A stretch of 64,000 nt of DNA from Cycas panzhihuaensis (lineage: Eukaryota; Cycadophyta): assembly GCA_023213395.1 (NCBI GenBank), contig CM041465.1:191463741-191527740 (forward strand), written 5' to 3'. The notes beneath the pieces are model-generated. The model worked only from the letters and a program-made list of their open reading frames with translations, searched no databases and was not told the DNA's origin. Positions 13,257 through 23,810 of this stretch are shown here, piece by piece. Position 1 is the stretch's first letter; each line of letters opens with the position of its first letter. Both the position numbers and the translations under genes were made by a program.

Positions 13257-13554
13257 TGAAAAGGGTTAATGTCACAAGGTCATTACATTAGTTGATTATT
13301 TCTAAAAAGGGTCTTAAGTGAACTTTAAATTAGATTGCTTAAGTGAAATTCACTTTCATGTGCATTATGTGTGATTTTATTTCACCTAACTCTAATGCTC
13401 CATCTCTTAATATACAAGTAAAATCTTAATGGAGGAGGCTCTTTCTTACCTCCCTATTTTGTGAGCGTTACTTTCTTTCTCTTAAGTCTCTCTTGCTCCC
13501 ATGTTTACCTTTATGTTTAGTGCACGGAGATAAAGGATAGATCTACTCTTTTCA
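13257..13554 (+). repeat. 5' LTR of element B
   Basis: 298 bases, TGAAAAGGG to TTTTCA. Aligned by eye with the 3' copy it shows about 38 differences, roughly 87 percent identity, so B is old but younger than its host A. Confidence 0.95.
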
Positions 13555-13555
13555 T

Positions 13556-13568
13556 GTGGTATTTGAGC
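13556..13568 (+). other. Primer-binding site of B
   Basis: It reads TGGTATTTGAGCT, an initiator-tRNA-Met type site with changes at two central bases, one base after the LTR end at 13554. Confidence 0.8.
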
Positions 13569-15583
13569 TTACTTCCTTCATATTCCTCACTTATATTTGC
13601 AATGGATCCATTACTTCCTTCTTCCCCATAATCCATGTGGTGAAGGAGATTGTGAAAGTGGATTTAGAAATATTTTCAAGTTATTATGATAGCATATTTT
13701 GTTTTGTTTGCTTTCTCTTTCTCTTTTGTAGGTTTGGAAGCACAATACAAGGAGTTGTAAGGCCCAAGGATTCCAATCCTTTGGTGTCCATTCATGCTAT
13801 CTTATTCTTCTTTTTCTTTCCCCTCTTTTTATCCATTTAACAACGGGAAATGCTGTTGAAATTTTTTCAGCATTTAGAAGAATGATTGTAAGGGGAGGTT
13901 TTACCCTTTTTTTTTTTAAAGAATTTCAAGCCATTTAAAATATCCATCATTGTATGCTCTCACCTTGCCTATATTAGGATCCTGTTGATTAAAAAATGAT
14001 GGAAATTTCATATGGTATCATGTGTTAATGAGATATTAGCAAGCTAAAATTTCTACAGAAATAAAATTTGCTTACTAAACTTCACAGGTCCGCAAAATCT
14101 TCTAAAGAGCTCCAATTGATGTGATTCCAATTGTCAAAGATGAGGCTCTGAGTCTACTTTCTATCAAAAAAACTAGAACCTAATTTTGATGTCGTATGAG
14201 GAAGTTATTGCTATTTTAGTGTATAGTAGTTATTTTTAGTAAGAATTCTAGAAAAATATAATCTCCTAAATTTGTGGGGCTATCAAAAACTTTCCAGAAC
14301 TCATTTGGACCTCATTCTACTTTCTGAAGATGAAGCTCTGAGTCTAGTTTGTAGTACAAAAATTGGCACTCCATTTCATCATCGTGGGAGAAAATTATTG
14401 ATGATTTAGTGAAGACTACTTTCTTTTGTATTAACAAAAAAAAAAGTGAGGAAAATTTCTTCTTTCTTTTTATAAGGCTTAAAAGCCCATTGTAAAAGTG
14501 AGAAAAAAAAACCTAGATCAGAGCAATATCCAGTGTCCTCACTCATTAACATTACATTTCATCACTCTAAAATCACTTAAAACAAGTACTCTAAAGACAC
14601 TTCAAGCAAGCACTCCAAACAAGCATTATATTTTTAGTTAAATGTATGTTTGATGCAATTTGATAATCTTTTTACTCTTCCTAAAAGGAATGCATCATGT
14701 ACACTATTTTCTGCCATCTTATACTTGTTCACACACTCGTCAAGGTTGAGATACCTTGGTTGGTAGAACACTATGCCATAAAGGAGGTGTGGGTTTCAAG
14801 TTGAGATTAGACTAAACCAGAATATTGGTGAGGTTTGGTTAGCCATACCATCGTGCCTCAATCGGGGATCATCTTGATAACCAACCAGGAAAATTGAAAC
14901 TTTAATATAAGATTAAAATATACTCGATCCAATATCTGTCATAGCCATGGGTATGTATGTACCAGTCTTTAGAGAAGGTATATAGCTACTCATTGGTGAA
15001 TTAGGTGAGGATTGGGAGTACTTGGCCTCTGTCATGACTTAGATTTCATCACCAAGTACAATTGCGGGTATCGCAGGTGAAGGCTAACTTAATTCTGCTA
15101 GAAGCCTAGGCATCCCTTCAACAACCTCACCTATATATTGGACACAAGTTAGAGGTTATTAGGTTGATTATGCATCCTACATTTGAGTTTCAAGTTGTGT
15201 AAACCCGATAATGTTAGCTTCTACATTGGCCTACAATCTTATATATTGATCACTTACTTATTTGTAAAAAGTAATCCATAGTGTAATCACAATCATAGTG
15301 CTTCTCATATTCTTGTTGTGTTAGGTTAATATTTTCCACAAGTGTTAATGGCTAATTTTCATCATAGTGCTTCTCATATTCTTACTGTATCAGGTTAATA
15401 TTTGTCATAAGTGTTGGTGACTTTTCTCTAAGTTGCTCCCTTTATATTTGAGTAACTATTCTCAGTTCTTCTTCCTTCTTCTACACTAATTCATTACATT
15501 TCCCATTTGTAAATAGTGATTGGTCATTTATTGCCATCACTTTTATAATCCCTTGTTCATTTCTTCCCTTCTCAAAAGACACC
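13569..15583 (+). other. Leader of element B with two internal duplications
   Basis: About 2 kb lies between primer-binding site and gag. Two imperfect tandem duplications are visible. One has a period near 190 bases (GATGAGGCTCTGAGTCTA at about 14140 and GATGAAGCTCTGAGTCTA at about 14328). The other has a period of 69 bases (ATCATAGTGCTTCTCATATT at 15292 and 15361). The 94-codon frame at 13556-13840 overlaps the primer-binding site and shows no known domain. Confidence 0.7.
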
Positions 15584-16790
15584 ATGTCTTCACAGTTCAA
15601 GCAAAATGTGAGCTGCATTCTAAAAAGGAAAGAAAATTAGGACATGTGGTTCACTGGTATCAGAAATGTTGCAAAGTATGAAGCTCTATGGAGAGATCAC
15701 TTACAACCTATACCATCTATTGTAGCTACAACTATCTCAGCTGCTTTTGGAGGAGGTGTTCCAACTGCTCCCACTGAAGCTGCAACTAAACGCTAATGGG
15801 AACTTGATGGTGATAAAATCTGTGTAGGGATACTGCTTGTCACTGATTATTCCCTACATAATCTCATTGATAAAGTTATACATAATACATCATGGAAAGT
15901 TCTTGAAGTTCTTAAGAAGAACTTTGACACTAAATCGAGCTTAGAATTTGTTCACTTAGTGTTAAAGATGAACAAATTAAAAATGCAGAAAGGACAAGCA
16001 AGTGAGACAATCAATCTCCTTCGTCTAATGAAGTAAGCCATTGATAAAAAATTTAAAACTCAATGCATTACATAGGCTTTCTTGATTTAGTCATGTCTCC
16101 ATATTCCAGATTACAAAAATCTATTAGGAAGTCTTCAATCTAGTTGCACTTTGAAGACCCTAAACTTTGAGGCTCTTACTGATAAGTTCATTAAATTTGA
16201 TAAGACCTTTGATATTAACTTTGCCACTATATCAAATCCGATTGATGCTACTTTTGAAGTGGAAGAAGATCTTTGTTATACTAAAAATTAAGGTCAATAC
16301 TCTTGTAGAGGTGGTAATTCCCATGGAAGAGGAAGAGGTAGACAACAAGGACAACGCCCTCTCGGTCAACAGGCTCCTCAACTCCAACAAAAACTATCTC
16401 AAGGCCAAGGCCAAAATAATCAACCTGGACCTAGATCCAGTAATCAGAGACAATCCAACGAGCCCAATACTTCTTATGGGACTGGAAATCAAACAATTAT
16501 GTGCCAAAGTTGTAATACAAAATGACATTATGCCAAAAATTACAGAATTGCCACCAACAAACTACCAAGTTATCAACAGCACCATGATGCACATAATGTT
16601 GATAATACTTCTTTTAAAGATGCTTTTGGTGGAACATAATTTGCTCATGCATACCTTCAAAGAATTAGGACCATTTCATCAAATGTTGTTGATAGATCCA
16701 CTAAGTATATTGAGGCTCATTGTGGCTATGCTTATTCACTTTTGCCTTCACCACTTGGAGTTGCAAATAGTGCTACCTTAAATACTTCAT
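15584..16790 (+). pseudogene. gag: Element B gag
   Basis: The ATG at 15584 opens MSSQFKQNVSCILKRKEN, then a stop and the continuing gag (WFTGIRNVAKYEALW). The central domain reads NTSWKVLEVLKKNFDTKSS and FVHLVLKMNKLKM (about 15885-15985). The C-terminal part is rich in glycine, arginine and glutamine (SCRGGNSHGRGRGRQQGQ, about 16303), as expected before a nucleic-acid-binding knuckle. The knuckle at about 16501 reads C-x2-C-x4-H-x4-Y, with the last cysteine lost and a stop inside. At least five stops are present. An overlapping open frame at 16167-16781 is a shadow in another phase. Confidence 0.88.
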
Positions 16791-18160
16791 CATGGATCAT
16801 GGATACTGGAGCAACACAACACATGACTTGTCATTGCCAATTCTTTTAGGATTTCGACTTTGAAGTTTGTGGTGTTGTATACATGGCTGATGAATCATCT
16901 CAGCTAGTCGAAGGACTTAGAACTGTTTGCTTGAAACTCCCACGCCTTCTAGGTTTTACACTTGTTGATGTTTTATATATTTCTACTCTGAAGCATAATC
17001 TGCTCTCCTTGTCCACCGTTGTCTCTCATGGATTTGATTTGAGTGTAACTATAAATAATCAAACTTTGTGTCATTCACCCTCCTTCAAATGCTATGGTTA
17101 TGACTAGAATTCTTGATGGCAAACTTTTTCGCCTAACTGGCTCACCATCCTCTGAAGCCAACTATGTTGATGATGACTCTACTTTTACCACAACCCTGAC
17201 TCCTCAAAAGTTGTCCTAAGCGGCCCTATGGCACATTTGTATGGGCCATATCAAAATTGATCATTTAAGAAAACTATAAGTCATTCTTCTTAGTTTGCTT
17301 AGGCTCTCCTCTAAGCCCTTTAAATGTGAAGCATGTATTATTGCCAAATCTCAAAGACAACCCTTTCCTCGTAGTCAGTGGAAATCTAGCCAACCTTTGT
17401 AACTTATACACTCAGATATATGTGGTTCTATGTCCATTCCTTGTCTCAAATAGAAGTGGTACTATATTACTTTTATTGATGATTTTACCAAGAAAGTATG
17501 GGTTGCTTTTCTTGCAAAGAAAGATGAAGTTTTTTCTATGTTTTAAGCTTTCAACGCCCATGTGGAAAATGAATCTGGATTCAAGATCAAAATACTCAGG
17601 ACTGACAATGGTGGTGAGTACACATCCAATGAGTTTGAATCATACCTACGTCAATATGGAATCAAAGATCAAACCACTATTGTAGGTATACCCCAACAAA
17701 ATAGAGTTACCGAGTGCATGAACATGACCATCATTAACATGGCTCATGCTATGTTGGTATATAAGAATGTCCCTATCTATCTTTGGGCTGAGACTATCTG
17801 GACTACTATGTATTGCATCAACACTATTAGTCCCTCCAAGTTTGGCCCCTCTCTACATGAAATGTAGTATGGAAAAACCCCCTCTATCTTCCACTTCAGA
17901 ATTTTTGGCTCTGCTTATTATGCTCATATTCTGGAGGAACATAGAAATAAGCTCCAAGATAGAGCCATCAAAGACATCTTTATCGGATACCCTATGGACA
18001 AAAAGGGATGCAAGGTTTTCATACCTTCACAACGTAAAATCATTATCACTAGAGATGTTATCTTTATGGAGACTGAAGATCAATTACTCAGACTTGACTC
18101 CAAGACGCTTTCATACCAATTTAATGATGTTACTAAATTTAATGTCTAGATTCTAAGATT
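16790..18160 (+). pseudogene. pol: Element B protease and integrase
   Basis: The aspartic protease active site is intact as WIMDTGATQHMT (16793-16828). The usual protease C-terminal segment follows to VDVLYIST (about 16965). GAG-pre-integrase shows WHICMGH and C-x2-C around 17230-17340. The integrase core reads HSDICGS (about 17408), TFIDDF (about 17465) and RTDNGGEY (about 17600). The third acidic residue is kept (VTECMNMT, about 17706), although the following arginines are changed. The C-terminal part reads FGSAYYAHILEEHRNKL (about 17908). Scattered TAG and TAA stops disable it. Confidence 0.92.
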
Positions 18161-18569
18161 TAGGGGGCGAGATGCTCAACAGTTGCTCAAAATCTTGGAA
18201 TCTGACAATAGAGCCTTAGATAATACAATTTGTGACTCCCAACCAATGTGTACACATCCAACACCATCATTTGTGAATAACCAAGTTGACAAAGGCAAAG
18301 CCATAGTAGAAGGATCATCTTCTTCAACATCTATGGCTGGCCCATTTTCTCCAGCATCGTCAACTTCCTCCATGCCAAACATTTTACATGATCATTTTTA
18401 GGAACAAAACGAAGACCATGAGGCTGTGGAAATAAAATCCTCATTCCCAACTCGAGGTTTTCATGATGCCTACCACCTACACAAGGACATACCACTAGAT
18501 GAGGTAGGCAAAACTGGTATTAGAAGTGTCCATAAAACAAGGATACATGAATCACTTTTTGTTGAGCTT

Positions 18570-20147
18570 GAAACATCATAACTGCACCTTGCTCTTAATG
18601 AAGAGCCTTTAACGTACCAAGAAGTTATAAAGCATGTAACTTAGAGAAATGCCATGAACAAAGAGTACCAATCTCTTATCAAGAACAGGACATAGGAGCT
18701 TGTTGATCTACCACTTGGAAGAAAGGTAGTTCAAAATAAATGGGTGTTTAAAAACAAGTACAGATTAGATGGCACCCTAGAAAAATAGAAGTCAAGGTTG
18801 GTAGCAAAAGGATTCACGCAAAGGGAAGGCATTGACTACACTGAAATCTTTGCTCCTACAACCAAGTGGCCTACAATCAAAACTCTTATAACCTTAGATG
18901 CTCAATAGGGTTAGAAAATCCACCAACTCGATGTTAAGACTACATTTCTCAATGGGGACCTTAAAGAAGAAATTTACATGGCTCAGCCAGAAGGGTACAA
19001 GATTATCAGTCAAGAGCATAAGGTTTGCAAGCTCAAAAAGTCCTTGTATGGCCTAAAGCAAGCCCCTCGTGCTTAGTTTACCAAGTCATCTGAAAGAATG
19101 AGGCAACTTGGGTATGAGGTTTGTGACTATTAAGATATTGATGTAATATTATTTATTAAGTGCCAGAATCATAAAGTCACTTACCTCTTAATCTTTGTGG
19201 ATGACATGCTAATAACAAGGAATAGTGAACAGGTAATCAACTAGCTGAAGAAGGACCTTGTTAAAACTTTTGAATTGTCTAACCTCTAGTTGATAAAATA
19301 TTAGTTGGGAATTGAAGTAATTCGAAAGAATGGAAAAATCTTTCTCTCCCAAGAAAAATATATCAACAATCTTCTGACAAAGTTTCAGTTGGAAGGTGCT
19401 TGACCAGTGGATATACCTATGGAGCCTCATATTAAACTCTTAGCTGATAGTGACATTAGGGAGGTAGACGCAACACTCTACAGGTAACTTGTACGTAGTC
19501 TCATCTATACTATCAACACAAGGCCAGATATTGCACACTCTGTCAGCATTCTTACAAGATTCATGACAAATCCTAAGCAGAATTATTGGCAAGTTGCAAT
19601 ACGAGTGTTGAGATACCTAAAGACGACCAACAAATATGGTTTGTTATATGAACCCAATGCAGAATTTAAACTTTATGCATACACAAACTTTGACTTTGCC
19701 AGAGATAAAGACACATGAAGATCTATGTCCAGGTATGTAACATTTCTTGTAACAGCACCAATATCATGGAGATCCATACGACAAAAGATAGTTACAGACA
19801 CAATCGCCGAAGCTGAGTATATTACTACTTCTGAGACAAGCAAGGAGGTGATATGGCTTAGAAAATTGTTGAATACATTAAATACCACCCAAACAAGTTC
19901 TACTAGCTTACATGTAGATAATTAATCTATAATCTAGATGTATAAAAATCTTGTATTTCATGATCATATGAAACATATAAGAATGGAAGTCCACATGATT
20001 AGAGAGCTAGTTCATGATGGCATAATTCAACTGGAGTACTGCCCCACAATAGATCAAGTTGCCAATATCTTCATCAAACCATTAAAGATGGTGAAGTTTA
20101 AACAGTTCCGAAAGCAACTCGGCCTTAGGGCCTCCATCTCCAACTGA
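18570..20147 (+). pseudogene. pol: Element B reverse transcriptase and RNase H
   Basis: RT runs in essentially one frame. Landmarks are ELVDLPLGRKVVQNKWVFK (about 18698), GIDYTEIFAP (about 18829), [20 protein letters not shown] (about 18932), [10 protein letters not shown] (about 19048), the polymerase box FVDDML (19194-19211) and TRPDIAHSVS (about 19522). RNase H shows the first acidic positions altered (YAYTNFDFARD) but keeps ISWRS and TIAEAEYI (about 19763-19835) and the terminal KPLKMVKFKQFRKQLGL (about 20081). Roughly a dozen stops, mostly TAG, interrupt it. RT would copy element RNA into cDNA. Confidence 0.93.
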
Positions 20148-20178
20148 TTGAAGGAGATGACAATATGACCATCATACT

Positions 20179-20283
20179 CTATCTCATTCGTGAAAACCCC
20201 TTGTGGGCATAGAAGGACAAGAGTAAGTCTCTGTTCTATCCCATTCGTGAAAACCCCTTGTGGGCATAAAAAGATAAGGGTTG
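20179..20283 (+). repeat. 57-bp tandem duplication in the 3' noncoding part of B
   Basis: CATTCGTGAAAACCCCTTGT occurs at 20185 and 20242, each copy continuing GGGCATA and an AGATAAG/AGGACAAG segment. The rest of 20150-20568 holds no gene and leads to the polypurine tract. Confidence 0.9.
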
Positions 20284-20568
20284 TATCATTTTGGAAAATT
20301 AGAACCTATGAAAACCTGAAAGGGAATGGGGGATGGCCAAATGGTATATGGAGACTCAATAGATTTTAGTTACAAAATTTATTGTACTGATTAGCTATCT
20401 GGCTTCATTTAAAGAGCCGCCTGAGCTAGGTTAGTAGATTAGAAAATTTGTGGGTTTGCTTCCCCATGAGGGTTTCCCACAAAAGTGTCATAGTAGTTTG
20501 CATTGTAAGAGGCTCAAATAAAGACCTCATAGGATAAAATAAAATATGATGAAATGACCTTCTACCAT

Positions 20569-20580
20569 TAAGGGGGAGAT
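20569..20580 (+). other. Polypurine tract of B
   Basis: TAAGGGGGAGAT lies directly before the 3' LTR. It is the expected second-strand priming site. Confidence 0.88.
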
Positions 20581-20876
20581 TGAAAAGGGTTAATGTCACA
20601 AGGCATTATATTAGTTGATTATTTCTAAAAGGGTTTTAAGTGAACTTTAAATTAGATCACTTAAGTGAAATGCACTTTCATGTGCATTATGTATAATTTC
20701 ATTTCACCTAACTCTAATGCTCCCTCTCTCAATATAAAAGTAAAAGCTCAATGGAGGAGGCTCATTCTTACCTCCCCATTTTATGAGATCTGCTTTATTT
20801 CTCTCATGTCTATCTTGCTCCCATGTTTGCTTTTGTGTTTAGTACATGGAGATGAAGGATATATCCACTCTTTTCA
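20581..20876 (+). repeat. 3' LTR of element B
   Basis: 296 bases starting right after the polypurine tract and ending TTTTCA just before the right copy of the GTTTT duplication. Confidence 0.95.
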
Positions 20877-20881
20877 GTTTT

Positions 20882-21260
20882 TACCCTTTGTGATGGCATA
20901 GTCAGCTAGATGACTAAAAGACATCAAGTTGTGGCCCTTTTTAGCACAGAACTAGAGTATATGGCAGCTACTCATGCATGCAAGGAAGCGATTTGGTTAT
21001 AGAGATTATGCATAGATATTGGCTTTAAGTAGGATGTTGTGAGGATAGATTGTGATAGTCATAGTGCAATCTACCTAGCAAAGAACTCCATTTTTCATGC
21101 TCAGTCAAAGAATATTGATGTGCAGTTCTATTTTGTAAGAGAAATGGTTTAAGATTATAGGACAGATTTGTAGAAGATTGCTACACAAGAGAATGCTACA
21201 GACTCATCGATCAAGATTATTAGCACAGAAAAATTTAGATGATATAGAAATGTAATGGGT
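20882..21260 (+). pseudogene. pol: Element A RNase H, C-terminal part (resumes after B)
   Basis: The frame broken at 13256 continues here in phase: TLCDG, then a stop where the family has tryptophan, then KRHQVVALFSTELEYMAATH (20922 onward), the catalytic-region box of copia RNase H. Further on come CDSHSAIYLAKN (about 21052) and a degraded histidine-rich tail. The stops are mainly TAG. It proves that 20876 is the right edge of insertion B. Confidence 0.93.
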
Positions 21261-21328
21261 ATTTGTGATTTTTGTATTAAGTAGTTGTGTATGCATGTTT
21301 CTTATAAAGTGTTCAACAAGTGGGAGAT

Positions 21329-21828
21329 TGTTAGATATGTTTAACACTTTGCAAGTGTTACATGGGTATAAGTGTTATACTTGAGCCTTTTTGTAGGGTC
21401 TAGGACCTTATTCTAGGGCCCTCGACTGAGGGGGTCTAGGGTCCAGTGACCCTCAGTGGGGGTTTGAGGCGGGTGAGCCCACAAGAAAATTTTTTGGGTA
21501 TCTTATGGAGGCCTTTGTTGGCTTATGGTTTATGCCCATTGTATTGTAAAACTGCAAGGCGACATCTTCTAATGTTATGTCTATATATTCTTATGTAATG
21601 GCACATGTAACATGGTTGTGAATAAGTATTTGATCAGTTGAAGAGAAGAGTTGGGGTTTATTCATCTCTGTAATTCTTTAGTTGTTACTCATACTAATAA
21701 AAGGTCTATGCTTAGACTTGAATCTCCTGGTGTTATTTATTAAGTGCTTGGCTTATTTATGCTATTTGTTCTTTGCATGGTTTAAAGTTTTGTTATCACA
21801 TTGCTTCTACAGTTATAGTTTCTCTTTA
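21329..21828 (+). repeat. 3' LTR of element A
   Basis: It is preceded by the polypurine tract AAGTGGGAGAT (21318-21328) and starts TGTTAGATATG. It ends TCTCTTTA (CA decayed to TA) right before GTCTT. It is 500 bases long, the same as the 5' copy. The 96-codon frame at 21682-21972 crosses this LTR edge and is not a gene. Confidence 0.95.
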
Positions 21829-21833
21829 GTCTT

Positions 21834-23100
21834 TAAATATCTTCATGTTTTTATATTTGTTAAATCTCATAACTTGTATCAAATTTATATTAATTTGTAT
21901 AAGTATCATCACCTATATTTTGTATCATCATGTTATCTATCAAGCTTATCTCCTACAAGTATTAACTTGTAAAACCTATAATCATTAACTTGTATCAATC
22001 TATATGTTGTCATCTATGATCATCAATGACTAACTATGAATAAACAACCTATGAATATCATCTGTATAACGACCATTAATTATCGACATTAATATATGAA
22101 GTGTTTTTCTAAACATTTTCATATTTTTATCTATAAGTTATTATCAATATCAGTTATCAATTTCTTATTTGAATAATCTAAAAAATTAGAAAATAATTAC
22201 TGGTGTCTATATAGAATAACAACCATCTACCAAAATGCATAAGTAACCAATTATTGTAATTGCTAGTTCTCTAGAATGTACTTTTTATGTATGGTTCATT
22301 AATAGATAAAAGTAACATAAAATATCTTACCTCTTTCATATGAGATTAATAATATAATTTGTGTATTGCATAAGAGTAAGTTTATTAATCTTGCCTCTTA
22401 CATATAAGCAAATATCTCATATACTACTTTCATCAATACTTTTGTACCCTTCTAGATTTCTTTTAGTAACCATTAATAAAACTCATACGATCAATAATCA
22501 AAACATACTAACTCTAAGAACAAGTTGAACTACCTGACCAAGATAAGTTAGTTGTACTAAGATAACATAAATAATATGTTTCCATGCATCTTGGCATACT
22601 TGGTTAGATTTTTCACTAACAAATACTTTTGATATCAACTAGATAATCTCGACAACTAAATTTGATGTGTCAAGTAAATAAACAAACAAAACTTTTTTAT
22701 CTCATAAAATATGTGGAATTCTTAATCAACAACTTATCTCTCTAATAAACAATTAATTTAGGCCATTTATAAAAAATCATGTGGTGTCATCATCATCAAA
22801 ATAAATGTCATCATTTATTAATGCAAGAATAAATATCTAAATAGATCATATAATTTGCCATTTAATTAGTGATCACAATTCCACTAAAACAAATGATTTA
22901 ATTCCAAGGAAGCCTTTTATATCTAACATATGTATAAAATTCTAACATCATTATCTCAACAAATATATCCTACTTCATAAAATTTTCATGTATTATGAAC
23001 CTTGAAATATTATAAATAAGCCTTAAATTCTTCATTTTAAAATGAAACTTCATTTTTTCCCTTCATCAATCAACAATGATATCATTATCATATTGTGAGT
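21834..23100 (-). other. Internal sequence of C between insertions A and D
   Basis: AT-rich sequence that matches 38620-39950 in order with many differences. Shared landmarks include CTATTGTAAT/ATTGTAATTGCTAG, GTTAGTTGTACTAAG/GTTAGTTGTAATAAG and GATATCAACTAGA/GATATCAACTGGA. No convincing coding motif is visible. It would be the 3' noncoding or strongly decayed coding end of C. Confidence 0.6.
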
Positions 23101-23420
23101 TGTTAGGAAACACCTATGCAAATAGGTTGATATAATCTTTCACATCAAGCATATCTGAGTAGAAACAAACACACAGGATATTAAAATTATTGTGGGAAAC
23201 CCTTATGGGTGAAAACCCACCAAAATAATATTAATTCATTTTTTTGCAAAACTAGCATTATACATAGATGGACTTTGATCTATATTTATAGATCTAAAGT
23301 GCATTGATTAATGTTACATCAAGTGATTACATTCATCAGCTCATCCAATATACACCAACATTATCCATACATAAATATACCACTTATTAACATTAGTCGG
23401 TATATTAATATATTCCAACA
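23101..23420 (-). repeat. 3' LTR of element D
   Basis: TGTTAGGAAACAC to TATTCCAACA. It aligns along its whole length with 26814-27133, including the near-identical block around 23225-23300. Confidence 0.95.
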
Positions 23421-23499
23421 CCCCCTCTTAATGTGAATATGGAGTATCGAGGTTTATCCTTGGCAATAGACCCCCTCTGAAGGATAATCTTATCCAATA

Positions 23500-23810
23500 T
23501 GCACGAATGTCGATGTAGCAATCTTCAGTTTGAGCTTGGTGAACGCATCCACAAGTTAATCTCCACTTGAATAAACTCCAACATGTATCTTCCATGATCT
23601 GATTTACTCTTAGATGTAATGATGTTATACCTCGTATGTACACGATTCCTTGGATGTGACTCCAATAGTCCCTACAACTATATAGCTCTTTCTGCACCTA
23701 ACACTTTGTCTATAAAACTTAGCTATATTTCTTTGACTAAACTAACATGTTGAGTGACTTGAGCCATGTGAATCTCCTCTTCAAGTCTCTATTAAGGAAC
23801 ATTGATATCT
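23500..23810 (-). pseudogene. pol: Element D RT and RNase H scraps
   Basis: On the minus strand, LVDAFTKL (23533-23556) matches the terminal RNase H box of copia elements. The RT box EEIHMAQ is readable at about 23760-23780, preceded in another phase by FLNRDL (about 23780-23800). The two boxes are about 200 bases apart instead of the usual 2 kb, so a large internal deletion removed most of RT and RNase H. The rest of the interior (23810-26800) shows no motif I trust. Confidence 0.65.

Larger units (their letters stand above)
13257..20876 (+). mobile_element. Ty1/copia element B, nested in A
   Basis: LTRs at 13257-13554 and 20581-20876 both start TGAAAAGGG and end TTTTCA. GTTTT flanks both ends (13252-13256 and 20877-20881), a perfect target-site duplication. 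The primer-binding site is at 13556 and the polypurine tract at 20569-20580. It encodes gag, protease, integrase, RT and RNase H in copia order on the plus strand, with a 2 kb repeat-bearing leader. All coding regions carry stops. Confidence 0.97.
9121..21828 (+). mobile_element. Ty1/copia element A (carries insertion B)
   Basis: It is bounded by two LTRs of 500 bases each (9121-9620 and 21329-21828) and flanked on both sides by GTCTT (9116-9120 and 21829-21833), a perfect 5-bp target-site duplication. The flanks read continuously as C internal sequence, which a second C copy near 38.6 kb confirms. Polyprotein order is gag, protease, integrase, RT, RNase H, the copia arrangement. Element B (13257-20876) splits its RNase H. 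Without B, A is about 5.1 kb, a normal copia size. Confidence 0.97.

Noticed and set aside
14745-14860. A tRNA-like looking phrase (GGTTGGTAGAACACTATGCCAT...) in the B leader
   Set aside because: I could not build a cloverleaf with paired acceptor and T arms, and there is no GTTCRANNC T-loop at the right distance.
16167-16781. A 204-codon plus-strand frame in B
   Set aside because: The gag phase with the GRGRGR-type tail and knuckle lies in another frame. This one has no gag features.
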